Shown piece after piece: positions 33,203-45,901 of a DNA stretch of 64,000 nt. Made by a program: the position numbers and the translations under genes. The notes under the pieces are model-generated. The model saw only the letters and a list, made by a program, of their open reading frames with translations. It was not told where the DNA came from and searched no databases. Within the stretch, counting starts at the first letter, position 1; every line of letters begins with the position of its first letter. This DNA is from Castor canadensis (taxonomy: Eukaryota > Chordata > Mammalia > Rodentia > Castoridae), in NCBI RefSeq assembly GCF_047511655.1, contig NC_133386.1, forward strand, positions 81,347,501 through 81,411,500, given 5' to 3'.

Positions 33203-36200
33203 ATGGCAGGAATCACCACATACCTATCAGTACTAACGCTTAATGTTAATGGACTTAATTCACCCATCAAAAGACACTGTTTTGACAAAATGGATTAAAA
33301 AAGAAGATCCAACAATTTCTTGCTTACAGGAGACTCATCTCACTGACAGAAATAAGCATATGCTTAGGATGAAAGGCTGGAAGAAGATTTACCAAGCCAA
33401 TGGCCCCCCAAAACAGGCAGGAATAGCAATACTTATCTCTGACAAAGTAGACTTCAAACCTACATTGACCAAATGAGATAAAGGACATTCCATACTAATA
33501 AACGGGGAAATAGACCAAAAGGAAATAATAATCATCATTCTGTACGCACCCAATGTCAATGCACCCAATTTCATCAAACATACCCTGAAAGACCTAAAAG
33601 CATATATAAACACCAACACAGTGGTTGTGGGAGACTTTAACACCCCATTATCGTCAATAGATAGGTCATCCAAACAAAAACTCAATAAAGAAATCCAAGA
33701 TCTAAGATATGCAATAGATCAAATGGACCTAATAGATGTCTACAGAACATTTCATCCAATCTCTACACAATATACATTCTTCTCAGCAGCCCATGGAACC
33801 TTCTCCAAAATAGATCATACCCTAGGGCACAAAGCAAGCCTCAGCAAATATAAGAAAATAGAAATAATACCGTGCATACTACCTGACCACAATGCAGTAA
33901 AAGTAGAACTCAACAACAAAAGTAAAGACAAAAAACATGCAAACAGCTGGAAACTAAATAACTCATTACTTAATGAAGAATGGATCATCGATGCAATAAA
34001 AGAGGAAATTAAAAAGTTCCTGGAAGTCAGTGAAAATGAAAATACAACCTACCGGAACCTATGGGTCACAGCTAAGGCAGTCTTGAGAGGAAAGTTTATA
34101 CCCATGAGTGCATATATTAAAAAGATTGAAAGATCCCAAATCAATGACCTAATGATACATCTCAAACTCCTAGAAAAACAAGAACAAGCAAATCCCAAAA
34201 CAAATAGAAGGAGAGGAATAATAAAAATAAGAGCTGAAATCAACAAAATAGAAACCAAAAAATCCATACAAAGAATTAATGAAACAAAAAGTTTGTTCTT
34301 TGAAAAAATAAACTAGATCGATAGACCTCTGGCAAACCTGACTAAAATGAGGAGAGAAAAAACCCAACTTAGTAGAATTAGGAATGCAAAAGGGGAGATA
34401 ACAACAAACACCATGGAAGTCCAGGAAATCATCAGAGACTACTTTGAGAACCTATATTCAAATAAATTAAAAAATCTAAAAGAAATGGACAGATTTCTAG
34501 ATACATGTGATCATCCAAAACTGAACCAAGAGGAAATTAATCACCTGAATAGACCTATAACACAAAATGAAATTGAAGCAGCAATCAAGAGTCTCCCCAA
34601 AAAGAAAAGTCCAGGACCTGATGGATTCTCTGCTGAATTCTATCAGACCTTTAAAGAAGAACTGATACCAACCCTCCTTAAACTGTTCCATGAAATGGAA
34701 AGGGAAGGAAAACTGCCAAACACATTTTATGAAGCCAGTATTACACTTATCCCAAAACCAGGCAAAGACACCTCCAAAAAGGAGAACTATAGGCCAATCT
34801 CCTTAATGAACATTGATGCAAAAATCCTCAACAAAATAATGGCAAACCGAGTACAGCAACACATCAAAAAGATTATTCACCACGACCAAGTAGGCTTCAT
34901 CCCAGGGATGCAGGGGTGGTTCAACATACGAAAATCAATAAACGTAATAAACCACATTAACAGAAACAAAGACAAAAACCACTTGATCATCTCAATAGAT
35001 GCAGAAAAAGCCTTTGATAAGATCCAACATCATTTCATGATAAAAGCTCTAAGAAAACTAGGAATAGAAGGAAAGTTCCTCAACATTATAAAAGCTATAT
35101 ATGACAAACCTACAGCCAGCATTATACTTAATGGAGAAAAACTAAAACCATTCCCTCTAAAATCAGGAACCAGACAAGGATGCCCACTATCTCCACTCCT
35201 ATTCAACATAGTACTGGAATTCCTAGCTAGAGCAATTAGGCAAGAAGAAGGAATAAAAGGAATACAAATAGGTAAAGAAACTGTCAAAATATCCCTATTT
35301 GCAGACGACATGATCCTATACCTTAAAGACCCAAAAAACTCTACTCAGAAGCTTCTAGACATCATCAATAGCTATAGCAAGGTAGCAGGATATAAAATCA
35401 ACATAGAAAAATCATTAGCATTTCTATACACTAACAATGAGCAAACGGAAAAAGAATGTATGAAAACAATTCCATTTACAATAGCCTCAAAAAAAATCAA
35501 ATGCCTAGGTGTAAATCTTACAAAAGATGTGAAAGACCTCTACAAGGAAAACTATACACTTCTGAAGAAAGAGATTGAGGAAGACTATAGAATGTGGAGA
35601 GATCTCCCATGCTCATGGATTGGTAGAATCAACATAGTAAAAATGTCGATACTCCCAAAAGTAATCTACATGTTTAATGCAATTCCCATCAAAATTCCAG
35701 TGACATTCATTAAAGAGATTGAAAAATCTACTGTTAAATTAATATGGAAACACAAGAGGCCACGAATAGCCAAGGCAATACTCAGTCAAAAGAACAATGC
35801 AGGAGGTATCACAATACCTGACTTCAAACTATATTACAAAGCAATAACAATAAAAACAGCATGGCACAAAAACAGACATGAAGACCAGTGGAACAGAATA
35901 GAAGATCCAGATATGAAGCCACACAACTATAAGCAACTTATCTTTGACAAAGGAGCTAAAAGTATACGATGGAGAAATAGCAGCCTCTTCAACAAAAACT
36001 GCTGGGAAAACTGGTTAGCAGTCTGCAAAAAACTGAAACTAGATCCATGTATATCACCCTATACCAAGATTAACTCAAAATGGATCAAGGATCTTAATAT
36101 CAGACCCAAACTCTTAAGTTGATACAAGAAAGAGTAGGAAATACTCCGGAGTTAGTAGGTATAGGTAAGAACTTTCTCAATGAAACCCCAGCAGCACAGC

Positions 36201-37011
36201 AACTAAGAGATAGTATAGATAAATGGGACCTCATAAAACTAAAAAGCTTCTGTTCATCAAAAGAAATGGTCTCTAAACTGAAGAGAACACCCACAGAGTG
36301 GGAGAAAATATTTGCCAACTATACATCAGACAAAGGACTGATAACCAGAATATACAGGGAACTTAAAAAACTAAATTCTCCCAAAACTAATGAACCAATA
36401 AAGAAATGGGCACGTGAACTAAACAGAACTTTCTCAAAAGAAGAAATTCAAATGGCCAGAAAACACATGAAAAAATGCTCACCATCTCTAGCAATAAAAG
36501 AAATGCAAATTAAAACCACGCTAAGATTCCACTTCACCCCTGTTAGAATAGCCATCATCAGCAACACCACCTACAACAGGTGTTGGCGAGGATGCGGGAA
36601 AAAGGAACCCTCTTACACTGTTGGTGGGAATGTAGACTAGTACAACCACTCTGGAAAAAAATTTGGAGGCTACTTAAAAAGCTGGACATCGATCTACCAT
36701 TTGATCAAGCAATACCACTCTTGGGGATATACCCAAAAGACTGTTACTCCAGAGGCACTTGCACATCCATGTTTATTGCGGCACTATTCACAATAGCCAA
36801 GTTATGGAAATAGCTAAGATGCCCCACCACTGATGAATGGATTAAGAAAATGTGGTATCTATACACAATGGAATTTTATGCAGCCATGAAGAAGAACGAA
36901 ATGTTATCATTCGCTGGTAAATGGATGGAATTGGAGAACATCATTCTGAGTGAGGTTAGCCTGTCCCAAAAGACCAAAAATCGTATGTTCTCCCTCATAT
37001 GTGGACATTAG
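33203..37011 (+). pseudogene. L1 ORF2p (endonuclease and reverse transcriptase) with several lesions
   Basis: The reading begins 'MAGITTYLSVLTLNVNGLNS' and ends CGH-stop, about 1,270 codons. An APE-like endonuclease is at the N-terminus ('CLQETHLTDRNKH', '[13 protein letters not shown]', '[16 protein letters not shown]'). The reverse transcriptase follows ('[20 protein letters not shown]', '[16 protein letters not shown]', catalytic FADD at about 35,298-35,309). The C-terminal Cys region lies near 36,580-36,640. Breaks visible: an extra base near 33,280, TGA 33,474-33,476, TAG 34,314-34,316, a lost base near 36,113, a lost base near 36,598, and TAG at 36,811-36,813. The longest open part (34,347-36,122) still contains the whole RT core. 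Confidence 0.95.
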
Positions 37012-37515
37012 ATCAAGGGCAAACACAACAAAGGGATTGGACTATGAGCACATGATAAAAGCGAGAGCACACAAGGGAGGGGTGAGGATAGGTAAGACAC
37101 CTAAAAACTAGCTAGCATTTGTTGCCCTTAACACAAGAAACTAAAGCAGATACCTTAAAGCAACTGAGGCCAATAGGAAAAGGGGAACAGGTACAAGAGA
37201 AAAGGTTAGATCAAAAAGAATTAACCTAGAAGGTAACACCCACGCACAGGAAATCAATGTGAGTCAATGCCCTGTATAGCTATCCTTATCTCAACCAGCA
37301 AAAACCCTTGTTCCTTCCTATTATTGCTTATACTCTCTGTACAACAAAATTAGAAATAGGGCAAAATAGTTTCTGCTGGGTATTGGGGGAGGAGAGAGAG
37401 GGGGCGGAGTGAGTGGTAAGGGAAGGGGTGGGGGCAGGGGGAAGAAATGAACCAAGCCTTGTATGCACATATAAATAATAAAAGAAAAATGAAAAAAAAA
37501 AGAATCAATGAACAG

Positions 37516-38794
37516 AATACACACACTAGATAATAAAATATAATTAACCTCTGGCAATGGCACATCAAGGATTCAAAAATGTAAGAATACAGAACACCTT
37601 AATAAAATAATTACTAAAGTGTACATTTGTTAAGTATCCAATGCTAAATTATGACTTCTTTCCAAATATTAATATATAAACATTAAAACTAATCATACAT
37701 TATGCCATAGAGGATATCATATTAAATTCAGAAATTTCTCACAATAAACTAAAGCTAATTAATAACATCAGAATGGTCCCTTTCACCTAAAAATTAAATT
37801 GCCCTTGAACAACTCTACATAAAAGAAGAGATGCTAACTAAATGACATAATTTCATTTTTAAAACAGCAGACTACAACTGAGGCAGTTCTGAGGAAAATC
37901 CAGCTTAAATGCATCTGTGATGGAGATTCAAGATGGAGTCGCCATCTAGGAAGGGATCAACACACCATGGCAAAATCACATTTCCAGCTTCTCTTATCCC
38001 ACTCCAAGCATGCCAGGCAGGAGGTGCTTCTCTTTTCCTATTCAATTTCTCCCTAGTTTACATTGTTTTTCTGAATAAATCCTTGCTACACTTAAAAAGA
38101 GAATGAAATAGCTAATGAAAAATGATATATTAGACAAATGGTTCCAAAAAAACTTCCAAATACATGAAGAAAAATAAGAAGGAAAAACAGAAAGCAAAAT
38201 TAAACAGATTTTCAAGACAGTAGAACTAATACATGCCCCCCCCAAATTGAAGAAAGTAATTATTTGAAAATAAAATAAAATATAGTACTAGCTATAATAT
38301 TAGGAAAAATGAAAACTTCATAAAGCATGCAAATTAGAAATAATAAAAGGGATATTAACTCATAGAGATAGAGAATTAAAAAAAATCATAAAAAGCTGAT
38401 TTTGCTCAATTTTATCCAAGGATGGTTGAAACAAAACTATCTAGTAAAAAAGATACCAAAACTAAAAGATATTTAAAAATCTAAAAAGATCCAGTCTCCT
38501 CCTCAAACAAATTCCGTTTAAAGAAAGAGATAAAAGTGTCATATTACTACTATCCCTGCTTCTTCCTCCACCTGCCAAAAAAACATGAGCTTGTGGAAGA
38601 ATTTTCAAAGGCTCTTAAAAATTACTCCTAAATGCATTCATATTGTCTGAGCTGGAGAAGAGAAGTCATCTAAAGTCTTATGAAGTAAATATTGGTTTCA
38701 CACACACATCACATCACATCATGTCACAAACACACATGAAACATACTAAACTCATATATTACCAATAGAAAAATCTTCATAAACTGTTTGATTT
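37516..38794. other. unassigned sequence, with a possible LTR fragment
   Basis: AT-rich. At about 37,915-38,095 'ggagattcaagatggagtcg' followed by a polyA signal 'aataaa' (38,074-38,079) looks like an LTR piece, at low confidence. An imperfect 'cacatcacatcacatcatgt' tract lies near 38,701-38,725. Confidence 0.35.
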
Positions 38795-41700
38795 TTAAAT
38801 TATTTTATTGTTGCACTGGGGATGCATTGTGACATTCACAAAAGTTCTTATACCATATCATAGTTCAATTGATTATACATATATATATTGATCTTACATC
38901 CTACAACTGTGCAAATTCTTTCACTAGTCCTAAAAGCTTTTTGGTGAATTTCTTATGATTTCCATATGTAAGATTATCCCATCTACAGATACAGTTTTAT
39001 CCCTTTCTTTGTAATCTTGATGCCTTTTTTCCCTTTTTCTTGCCTAATTGCCCTGACTATGAGAACCTCTAGTACTACTCCGGATAGAAGTGGGGAGAGT
39101 GGCAATCCTTGCCTTCATTTCTTTTCTGTTTTATTTATTTGGTGTTACTGGGGTTTGAACTGAGGACCTTGCACTTGCTATGACAAGTACTCTACCACTT
39201 GAGCCACATTAGTCTTGATCTTGACTTTAGGAGGAAAGCATTCAGTTTTTCACCATTAATTATTATATTAGTTGTTTTTTTCTTTTTCTTTCTTTTTTTA
39301 AGTTTATTAAGTTAAGGAAGATCCTTTCTATTCCAATTGGAGTGTTTTTTTATCATGGTTTTTGTGTCTGTTGAGATGATCATATTTTTTTTGGTCTTTT
39401 ATTCTGTTCTTGTGTATTAGTTATATTTGGTTGATTTTCATGTGTAGAATCATTCTTTTGTTCTGGGGATATTCCACTTGATCGTGTATGATATTTGTAT
39501 ATGCTCCTGAGTTCAGTTTGTTAGATTTTGTTGGAGATTTTTTTTTTGTAATTTAAGGGATATTGGTTTTAGTTTTCCTGTAATTTCCTTGGCTTTAGTT
39601 TCAAGGTAATATTTACCTTATTGAATGAGTTGAGAAGTACTCCTCATCTGCATTTTAGAGTGATTGGGAAGAATTGGTTTTAATACTTCTTTAAATGTTC
39701 AGTTGAATTCACCAATGAAGTCATCTGATCCTGGACTTTTCATTGTGGGCATTTTTTTCTTTTTGATTACTGATCAAATCCCTTTACTTATTGTAGGCAT
39801 TTTCAGATCTTTGTTTTGTATTGAGTCGGTTTTAGTAGTTGTGCTTTCTATTTGTCCTTTCCATCTAGGTTATCAAATTTATTGGTGTACGGATCTATTC
39901 ATAGTTCATAGCATTCTGATATCTTTTTTATTTTTAGAATGTTTGGTTATAAAGTTGCCTCTTTATTTCCATAATTTAGGTCTTCTCTTTTTGTATAAGA
40001 AAGATTCTAGCTAAAAGCTTGTCAATTTTGATTATTTTCAAAGAACCAACTTTGACTTTTGTTGATTATTTTTTCTAGTCATTTCTTTTATTCCCAGACT
40101 AATCTTTGTCTTTTTAAAAAGATTTGTTTTTTTAAAATGTACTGAGGGTACATTTTGACATTTACAAAACTGCTTACAAATATATCAGTCAAATTCATCA
40201 TTCTCCTTTATCTCTCTTCCACTCTTCTTAGAATAGAAATCTTTGCTTTAAAAAAAATTTTTTTGCTTATTTTGGGTTCATTTTCTCTTCTTTTCTATAG
40301 GTGCTTAGAGTAATTTGAGATTTTTTTTCCTATTTAGTCTGTCTTTTGTGTAAAATAGATAGTTCATGTGCTTTAAAAATTTCCTTGTAATTTCCTTTAC
40401 CGTATTTTTAAAAGCTATTTTCTTAGTGTTTTTGTAGAGTATGATATTGTAAAACAATCCTGTTTGTATTAATGTCAGCTTAATTTCAGTATTATTTTAA
40501 AAAGTATTGTTCCTTCATAGCTCTCTCTCCTCCCTACACTTTGTGCTATTGTCATTTACATTGTATCTTTGTATATTGTATACCTATCAACATAGATTTG
40601 TTTTGTTTCTGCTTCATGCAGTTGGAAAAGAAAGAGCTCTTAAGGAAAAAATACTTTCACACTTTATTTATTTATGTAGTTATCTTTGTTGGTGTTCTTG
40701 TTTCTTGATGTGGATTTGAGGTGGTCAACTACCCTTTCATCTCAGCCTGAATTATTTCATTTTAGTATTTCTTTTTAGGGCAGGTTTCACAACTTTCTTT
40801 GTTGTGTTAATCTGAGAATGTCTTAATTTCTTTATTTTTAGAGGATAATTTTGCTAAAAAATAGAATCCTGGTTAGTCCTAACTTTTCTCGGTTAGGACT
40901 GTGTTATCCCATTGCCTTCTGGCCTCCATGGTTTCTTTTGAAAAATTAAGGCCTGAGTCTTTTTGAGGACCCCTTGCATATGATTAGCTACTTTCTTACT
41001 TCCTGTCTCTCCAGATTCATTTCTTTACATTTCAACAATGTATGGTGTGTCTAGATGTGATTCTCTTTAAGTTTATGTAAATAGTTGTTTGTTGTGCATT
41101 TTGGATGTGCAGATTAATGTTTTTCATCAAATTTGGTAAGTTTTTAGCCATTATTTCTTCATATATTCTTCTTTTATCCTTCCCATCCCACCCCCGTTCT
41201 GGGACTTAAATATGTGTCTTGATATGCTTCATGAGTCTTCTCTACTTTGTTTTTCTTCATTCTTTTTTGTTTTTGGTCTTTATATTAGATAATCTCAATT
41301 GACTTTAATTTCTGTTTTTTCAAAGATATTCTTAATTTTATGAAATATTATCTTCATCATTTTATTTTTCAGACATGGTTTCCTTTATTTTTTTAAAATA
41401 GCTAGTTTAAAGTCTTTATCTAGTAAGTCCAAATCTTGACTTCTTCCAGGACAGTTTCTCTTAGCTGCTTTTTTTCTTGTGTGTGGGTCATACTTACATC
41501 TTTCATTGCATCTCTGCATCTTCCATAATTTTTTTTTCTGTTGGGATCTGGACATTTAAATGATAGTGGTACATCTCTAGAAATAAGATTCTTTCTCATC
41601 CTTAGGGTTTGTTGTTTTTTTTGTTTAATGACTTTTCTAAGTTTAATTCTGTAAATTGTGACTTCTTTATCATATTTGACTATTAACGTCTACTTACTTG

Positions 41701-41965
41701 GGTAGTAGTTAGTTAATACTTAAGCAATTTTCCACTAATGTCTAGAACCAGCTTTTGCCTAGAGGATCTCTGTGTGTGTTGGTGACATGCTGTCAGTGTT
41801 CAGATTGGCAGTTTATAATGTGTCTTCACTTATGTTTCCTTCTTGTGCAGAATCTCAACTTATGCCAGAAGTTTTAGCCTTCAAAAGTCTTTTCTGGGTA
41901 TGTTCATTTGTGTGGCTACATTCACAGGACTATATTAGCAATTTTCAAAAATTCCTGCAGACATC
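38795..41965 (-). repeat. old antisense L1, fragmented
   Basis: A short reversed 3' UTR piece (about 38,800-38,880) is followed by reversed ORF2 reverse transcriptase sequence ('ttgatgccttttttcccttt', 'gagtggcaatccttgccttc') and further ORF2/ORF1 debris to about 41,900. A second reversed 3' UTR piece at about 40,135-40,240 ('gtacattttgacatttacaa') indicates a nested insertion. It is heavily diverged. Confidence 0.6.
39131..39218 (-). mobile_element. tRNA/ID-like SINE inside old L1
   Basis: Reversed SINE: 'ggggtttgaactgaggacct', 'actctaccacttgagccaca'. Confidence 0.8.
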
Positions 41966-41967
41966 TG

Positions 41968-42330
41968 CATTAGTCTGCTCCGGGTGCCATAACAAAAATC
42001 TATAGATTAAGTGCCTTAAATATCATAAGTTTATTTTCTCACAGTTCTGGAGGCTAGATGTCCTAGAGCATGCTCTGGAAGAGTTGATTTCTGGTAAAGG
42101 CTCTCTTCTAGGCTTGCACATGGCATCTTCATATGTTGTCACATGGCCTTAATGCACGTGTGTAAAAAGATTGTAAGCAAGGTCTCTAGGATCTCTTCTT
42201 AGAATAACACTAATCCTATTGGATTAGTGCCCACACTTAATGACCTCATTTAACTTTAGTTACTTCCTGAGAGGTCCCCTTTCCAAATATAGCCTTACTG
42301 GGGAGTAGGACTTCAACAGCTGAATGTTAA
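41968..42330 (-). mobile_element. MLT1-type LTR
   Basis: Reversed MLT1-like blocks in order: 'attagtctgctccgggtgcc', 'tttattttctcacagttctg', 'taatcctattggattagtgc', 'aatgacctcatttaacttta', 'taggacttcaacagctga'. LTR only. Confidence 0.85.
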
Positions 42331-42637
42331 GATTTTTTTTCCTTCTGTTGCTTATTTTTATTTTGTACAGTTAGCATCATCTCAGGCAGCCTCAATCAAT
42401 GTTAAGCAATTATTGCTGATAATTTTTAGTAAATGCCCCTAGGGAAAAGCTTCTTTTCAACAAGCAAGCTTTGACACAGGTCAAATAAAGACATGCATTT
42501 CTAGTGGCATTTCCAGGGAAGAACCAGGTCACACAGTGGTAGTTCTTTGGTAATATTGCTCTGTGATTGTTCTTCCTCTCCCCAGTGTCTCCTAGGCTGC
42601 TCATTTTCATTGTGATTGTGGATCTGTTGATTTTGGT

Positions 42638-43942
42638 ACAGGTTGATGATCCCTTATCCAAAGTACTTGGGACTTAGAAGTATTTTGGAGTTTGGAATAT
42701 TCATAAATACATAAGGAGATATCTTGAGGTAGAAAAAAACCTAAACATGAAATTCACTTATGTGTCATATATACCTTATACACATACCCTGAAGGTAATT
42801 TTATTCAGTAGTTTTAGTGTGTTTGCATTTTGATTCTAACGTCACGTGAGGTCAGCTGTGGAATTTTCTATTTCATGTCAACATTCAAAACGTTTTGAAT
42901 TTTGCAAATTAGTATAACCATTATGGAAAGCAGTATGGAGATGTCTCCAAAAGCCAAAGATAGTACTGCTGTATGATCCAGTGATAACTGTCCTGGGCAC
43001 ATATATAGGAACGTAAAGTCAGGATACAATAGAGACATCTGAACACTGATGTTCATCATAGCACTATTCACAATAGCTAAGATCTGCAAATAACCCAGAT
43101 GTCCTATGACTGATGAATGGATCAAGAAAATATGGTGTATATACACAATGGAGTTTTACTTAACCATAAGGAATAGTGATATGTGGGTGGAAAGTAAATG
43201 GATGCAATTGGAGGACATTATGCTAAGTAAGCTAGTCTCAGAAAGACAAAGGCTGCATGATTTCTCTCATGTGGAAGATAGATCTGAAAGACAAACATAA
43301 ACAAAAACAAACGTGATCATATGCAAATGCATATGTAGATCATGTTTGTAATAGTGTAACTACTCTGTGGAACTCAGAAGGAGGGAAAGGAAAAGAGTGA
43401 TGGAGCATCAGCAATAGCATAAAACATCATCTGAAGATAGAGGATGTAAGGATATGCATTGAAAGCTATTGAAAAATGGGGGGTCGGAAGTAAAAGGTAG
43501 GGGAGAGCAGTTGAAGTAGTTGAAGGACTAACGTAAAGTAGTCTTACAGTGGGGACACAGTGAGAAACCTCTTGGAACATTGACTTAAATATTAATAAGG
43601 AAAGACAGGACTGTATAATAGGTATAGCATGTGTGTGGGTGATACTAGTGGGAGTGAGGAGAGTGAAGGAAATTTAGGTGAGGGTATATGGTGGATGGAC
43701 TTCATTCATATACTTTTATGAAATAGAACAAAGAAACCTTGCAATTGCTCTAAGTGGGGCAGGGAAGGGATTGAGGGGGAGAGACAGCAAGGGTGATCTA
43801 ACCAATGTACAATATAAGCCTATTTGGAATTGTCACAGTGAATTCCCCCTGTGCTATGAATATATCCTAATTTAAAATACCTCATAAAAATGTTTTGGAT
43901 TTTGGGAATTTTGAATTTTTTGGATTAGGGAAGCTTATAACT
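42638..43942. mobile_element. small DNA transposon (MITE) split by an L1
   Basis: Left terminal inverted repeat 'ggttgatgatcccttatcca' begins at 42,641. The right end 'tttggattagggaagcttat' finishes near 43,940. Between them and the L1 insert remains about 300 bases of non-coding element ('ggagatatcttgaggtagaa', 'caccttatacacataccctg' type sequence). It resembles mammalian Tc1/mariner- or Tigger-derived MITEs, but I cannot fix the family name. Confidence 0.65.
42892..43904 (+). mobile_element. 5'-truncated L1 inserted in a MITE
   Basis: Near-identical 13-base flanks 'gttttgaattttg' (42,892-42,904) and 'gttttggattttg' (43,892-43,904) bracket an old L1 3' end: ORF2 C-terminus in several frames (about 42,905-43,290) and a 3' UTR to 43,891. 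One TSD base has changed, in line with its age. Confidence 0.75.
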
Positions 43943-44319
43943 TTTTGCTGAAAATTAAAAGCTTCAGTGACCTAAGGCTTACTTGTTTTTTTTAAACCAA
44001 GATTCAGTCACTTTTCTTGAGTAAATACATACCAGATTAATGTAAGCCTTTGGGTGATTTCTGGAATTCTGAAAAAGTTGATTTCCATAATTTTTGGTAA
44101 ACTTCAGATTGCATTTATGGAGGAGAGAATTTTCAGATGTTCTTGTTTGTCATTCCCATTGACCATCACTTTTTCATTTTTATAAAACATTTTCTGTTCT
44201 TTTTCTTTGGTAACCTCTTTTCTCCTTTCCTGTTACCTTCCTGTTTCTGTTATTTTGCTTAGGGGCAAGTGTTTAAGATCATTGGCAGTACTTAGGATCA
44301 CGAAGGCAATTTTATTTTC

Positions 44320-45115
44320 CAATTTTTTTGTTTAAGAGCATAAATATTCTACTCATACAGTCATACAATGTACATTCACCATATTAGCCCTCCTTCACCC
44401 TCTCCACTTATTTTCCCCCTTCTAATTGGTACCCACCCTAAAACAAAACCTGTTTTACCTTCTTGGTCTTCATTTATTTAAGTGAATGTTGACTGTTCAA
44501 GGGGATTTCGCCTTGATGTTTCACACATGTGTATATTGTACCTTAATCACATTAACCCCCTCTAATACTCTCTCTTTGTTCGTGCCCCACTTTCCTATGA
44601 TTCAGCAGCTCTCAGTGCATTTTATTACACTATCTTCATACACAGATGCAATATATTTCAATAGTATTTGATTTCTATCATGCTCTTTACCTCTCCTGCC
44701 ACCCCATAGTCACCTCAGACTCACTGTTATGATCATGCTATCTCTCTCTCCCTCTGTCTTTCTCTCTCTCTGTCTTTCTCTCATGTATGTATATATGTAT
44801 ATAAGATCGCACCTGTATTGATGTAGTTCCTACAGGTCTAGCTTCAATATATGAAGGAAAAGATTGTGACCTTTGTCCTTCTGAGCCTGGCTTACTTGAC
44901 TTAACATGGATGATCTCCAGTTCTATGCACTTACCTGCAATTAACATAATTTCATTCTTCTTTGGCTGAATAATACTCCAGGATGTGTATGTACTGCAAT
45001 TCTTTAATCCATGTACCAGATGTGTGGCATCTAAGGTGTTTCTGAAGCTTGGCTATTGTGAATAGTGCTGGAATAAAGATGGGCGTGCAAGTGGCTCTGT
45101 TGTGTACTAGCTTAT
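44320..45115 (-). repeat. old antisense L1 3' end
   Basis: Reversed 3' UTR (about 44,340-44,740), a TC-rich microsatellite (44,741-44,792) and reversed ORF2 C-terminus ending near 45,110 ('ggctattgtgaatagtgctg'). Confidence 0.7.
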
Positions 45116-45404
45116 GAAGGTTATTTTAAATTAAGGAACTTCTATAGTTTTTAGTTTTAAAAGTGTTATTAGATGATAAATTGTGTTTTAAATAAGAAAG
45201 TCTTAAGAGCTCCCATATATAAAGATGTATCTCTATATAAATATATCCCCCATGTGTAATGTGAAATATTTCTCAAACTAATAAATAGAATGGAAAGTCA
45301 AATCTCAGCATCATACTTAAACACACACATATATAGATATTCTAATAGTCTTCTACACCGAAATCATCACCTCAGTTTGGCTTCCCATGTGAACCAAAGC
45401 ATTT

Positions 45405-45625
45405 TTTTTTCATTGTTGTGCTGGCTGGAGGTACATTGTAGCATTTACTAAAGTTCTTACAATATATCAAAATGGGTCATACTTAAATTCACCCCCTCCA
45501 CCATTCTTCTTCATCTTGCCTTCCCCCTATTCCTGGAATAGTGTCAACCAATTCCATTTTTCCATTTATATGCATGTGTACACAGTGTTTGCACCATATT
45601 TTGGTATATATTTTTTCTTTTTTCT
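45405..45625 (-). repeat. L1 3' UTR fragment
   Basis: 'ggaggtacattgtagcattt', 'attcaccccctccaccattc' and 'ccctattcctggaatagtgt' are reversed L1 3' UTR blocks of the type at 38.8 and 40.1 kb. Confidence 0.65.
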
Positions 45626-45827
45626 AATGAAAAGATAGACATATTTTGATGTATTTAGTATTGGTCATAGTAGCCATTCCAACATGTAGAGCATAATCAC
45701 AATTTTATCTTTCCTATCTTAACGTTTAATTTTTTTCACCAGGTATAATGATTACAAAGTAATAGAGAGTAATATTTGTTTTCTTTTTCTTTCTGTTAGA
45801 ATCTCAACATGTGTATTTTATTTGTAG

Positions 45828-45901
45828 TGTTCTTGTAGTGGCTGATCAACTTCTCATAACTCGATTGAAAGAGATTTGTGAAGTAGCCTTAACTGAAAAA
45901 C
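45828..45901 (+). CDS. IBTK: IBTK exon a (end of second BTB domain)
   Basis: IBTK binds the PH domain of BTK and inhibits the kinase. Its long form is also a substrate adaptor of CUL3 ubiquitin ligases through its BTB domains. This 74-base exon reads 'VLVVADQLLITRLKEICEVA' then LTEK, the last helices of the second BTB fold. Acceptor AG is at 45,826-45,827 and donor GT at 45,902-45,903 (gtgagt). The first base completes a codon and the last base (c) opens one that finishes with 'tt' in the next exon. No upstream exon is recognised in the window. Confidence 0.93.

Larger units (their letters stand above)
30308..37515 (+). mobile_element. near full-length L1 with 16-bp target-site duplication
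   Basis: The TSD 'aagaatcaatgaacag' lies at 30,308-30,323 and 37,500-37,515, so the element is 30,324-37,499 (7,176 bp). The layout is: 5' UTR 30,324-31,949, starting 'ggggattccaagatggcggc'; ORF1 31,950-33,152; spacer 33,153-33,202; ORF2 33,203-37,011; 3' UTR 37,012-37,499, with a polyguanine-rich block at 37,385-37,443 and an A tail. All parts are in place. Only two stops in ORF1 and about six lesions in ORF2 separate it from an open element, so the insertion is fairly recent but no longer autonomous. Confidence 0.97.
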
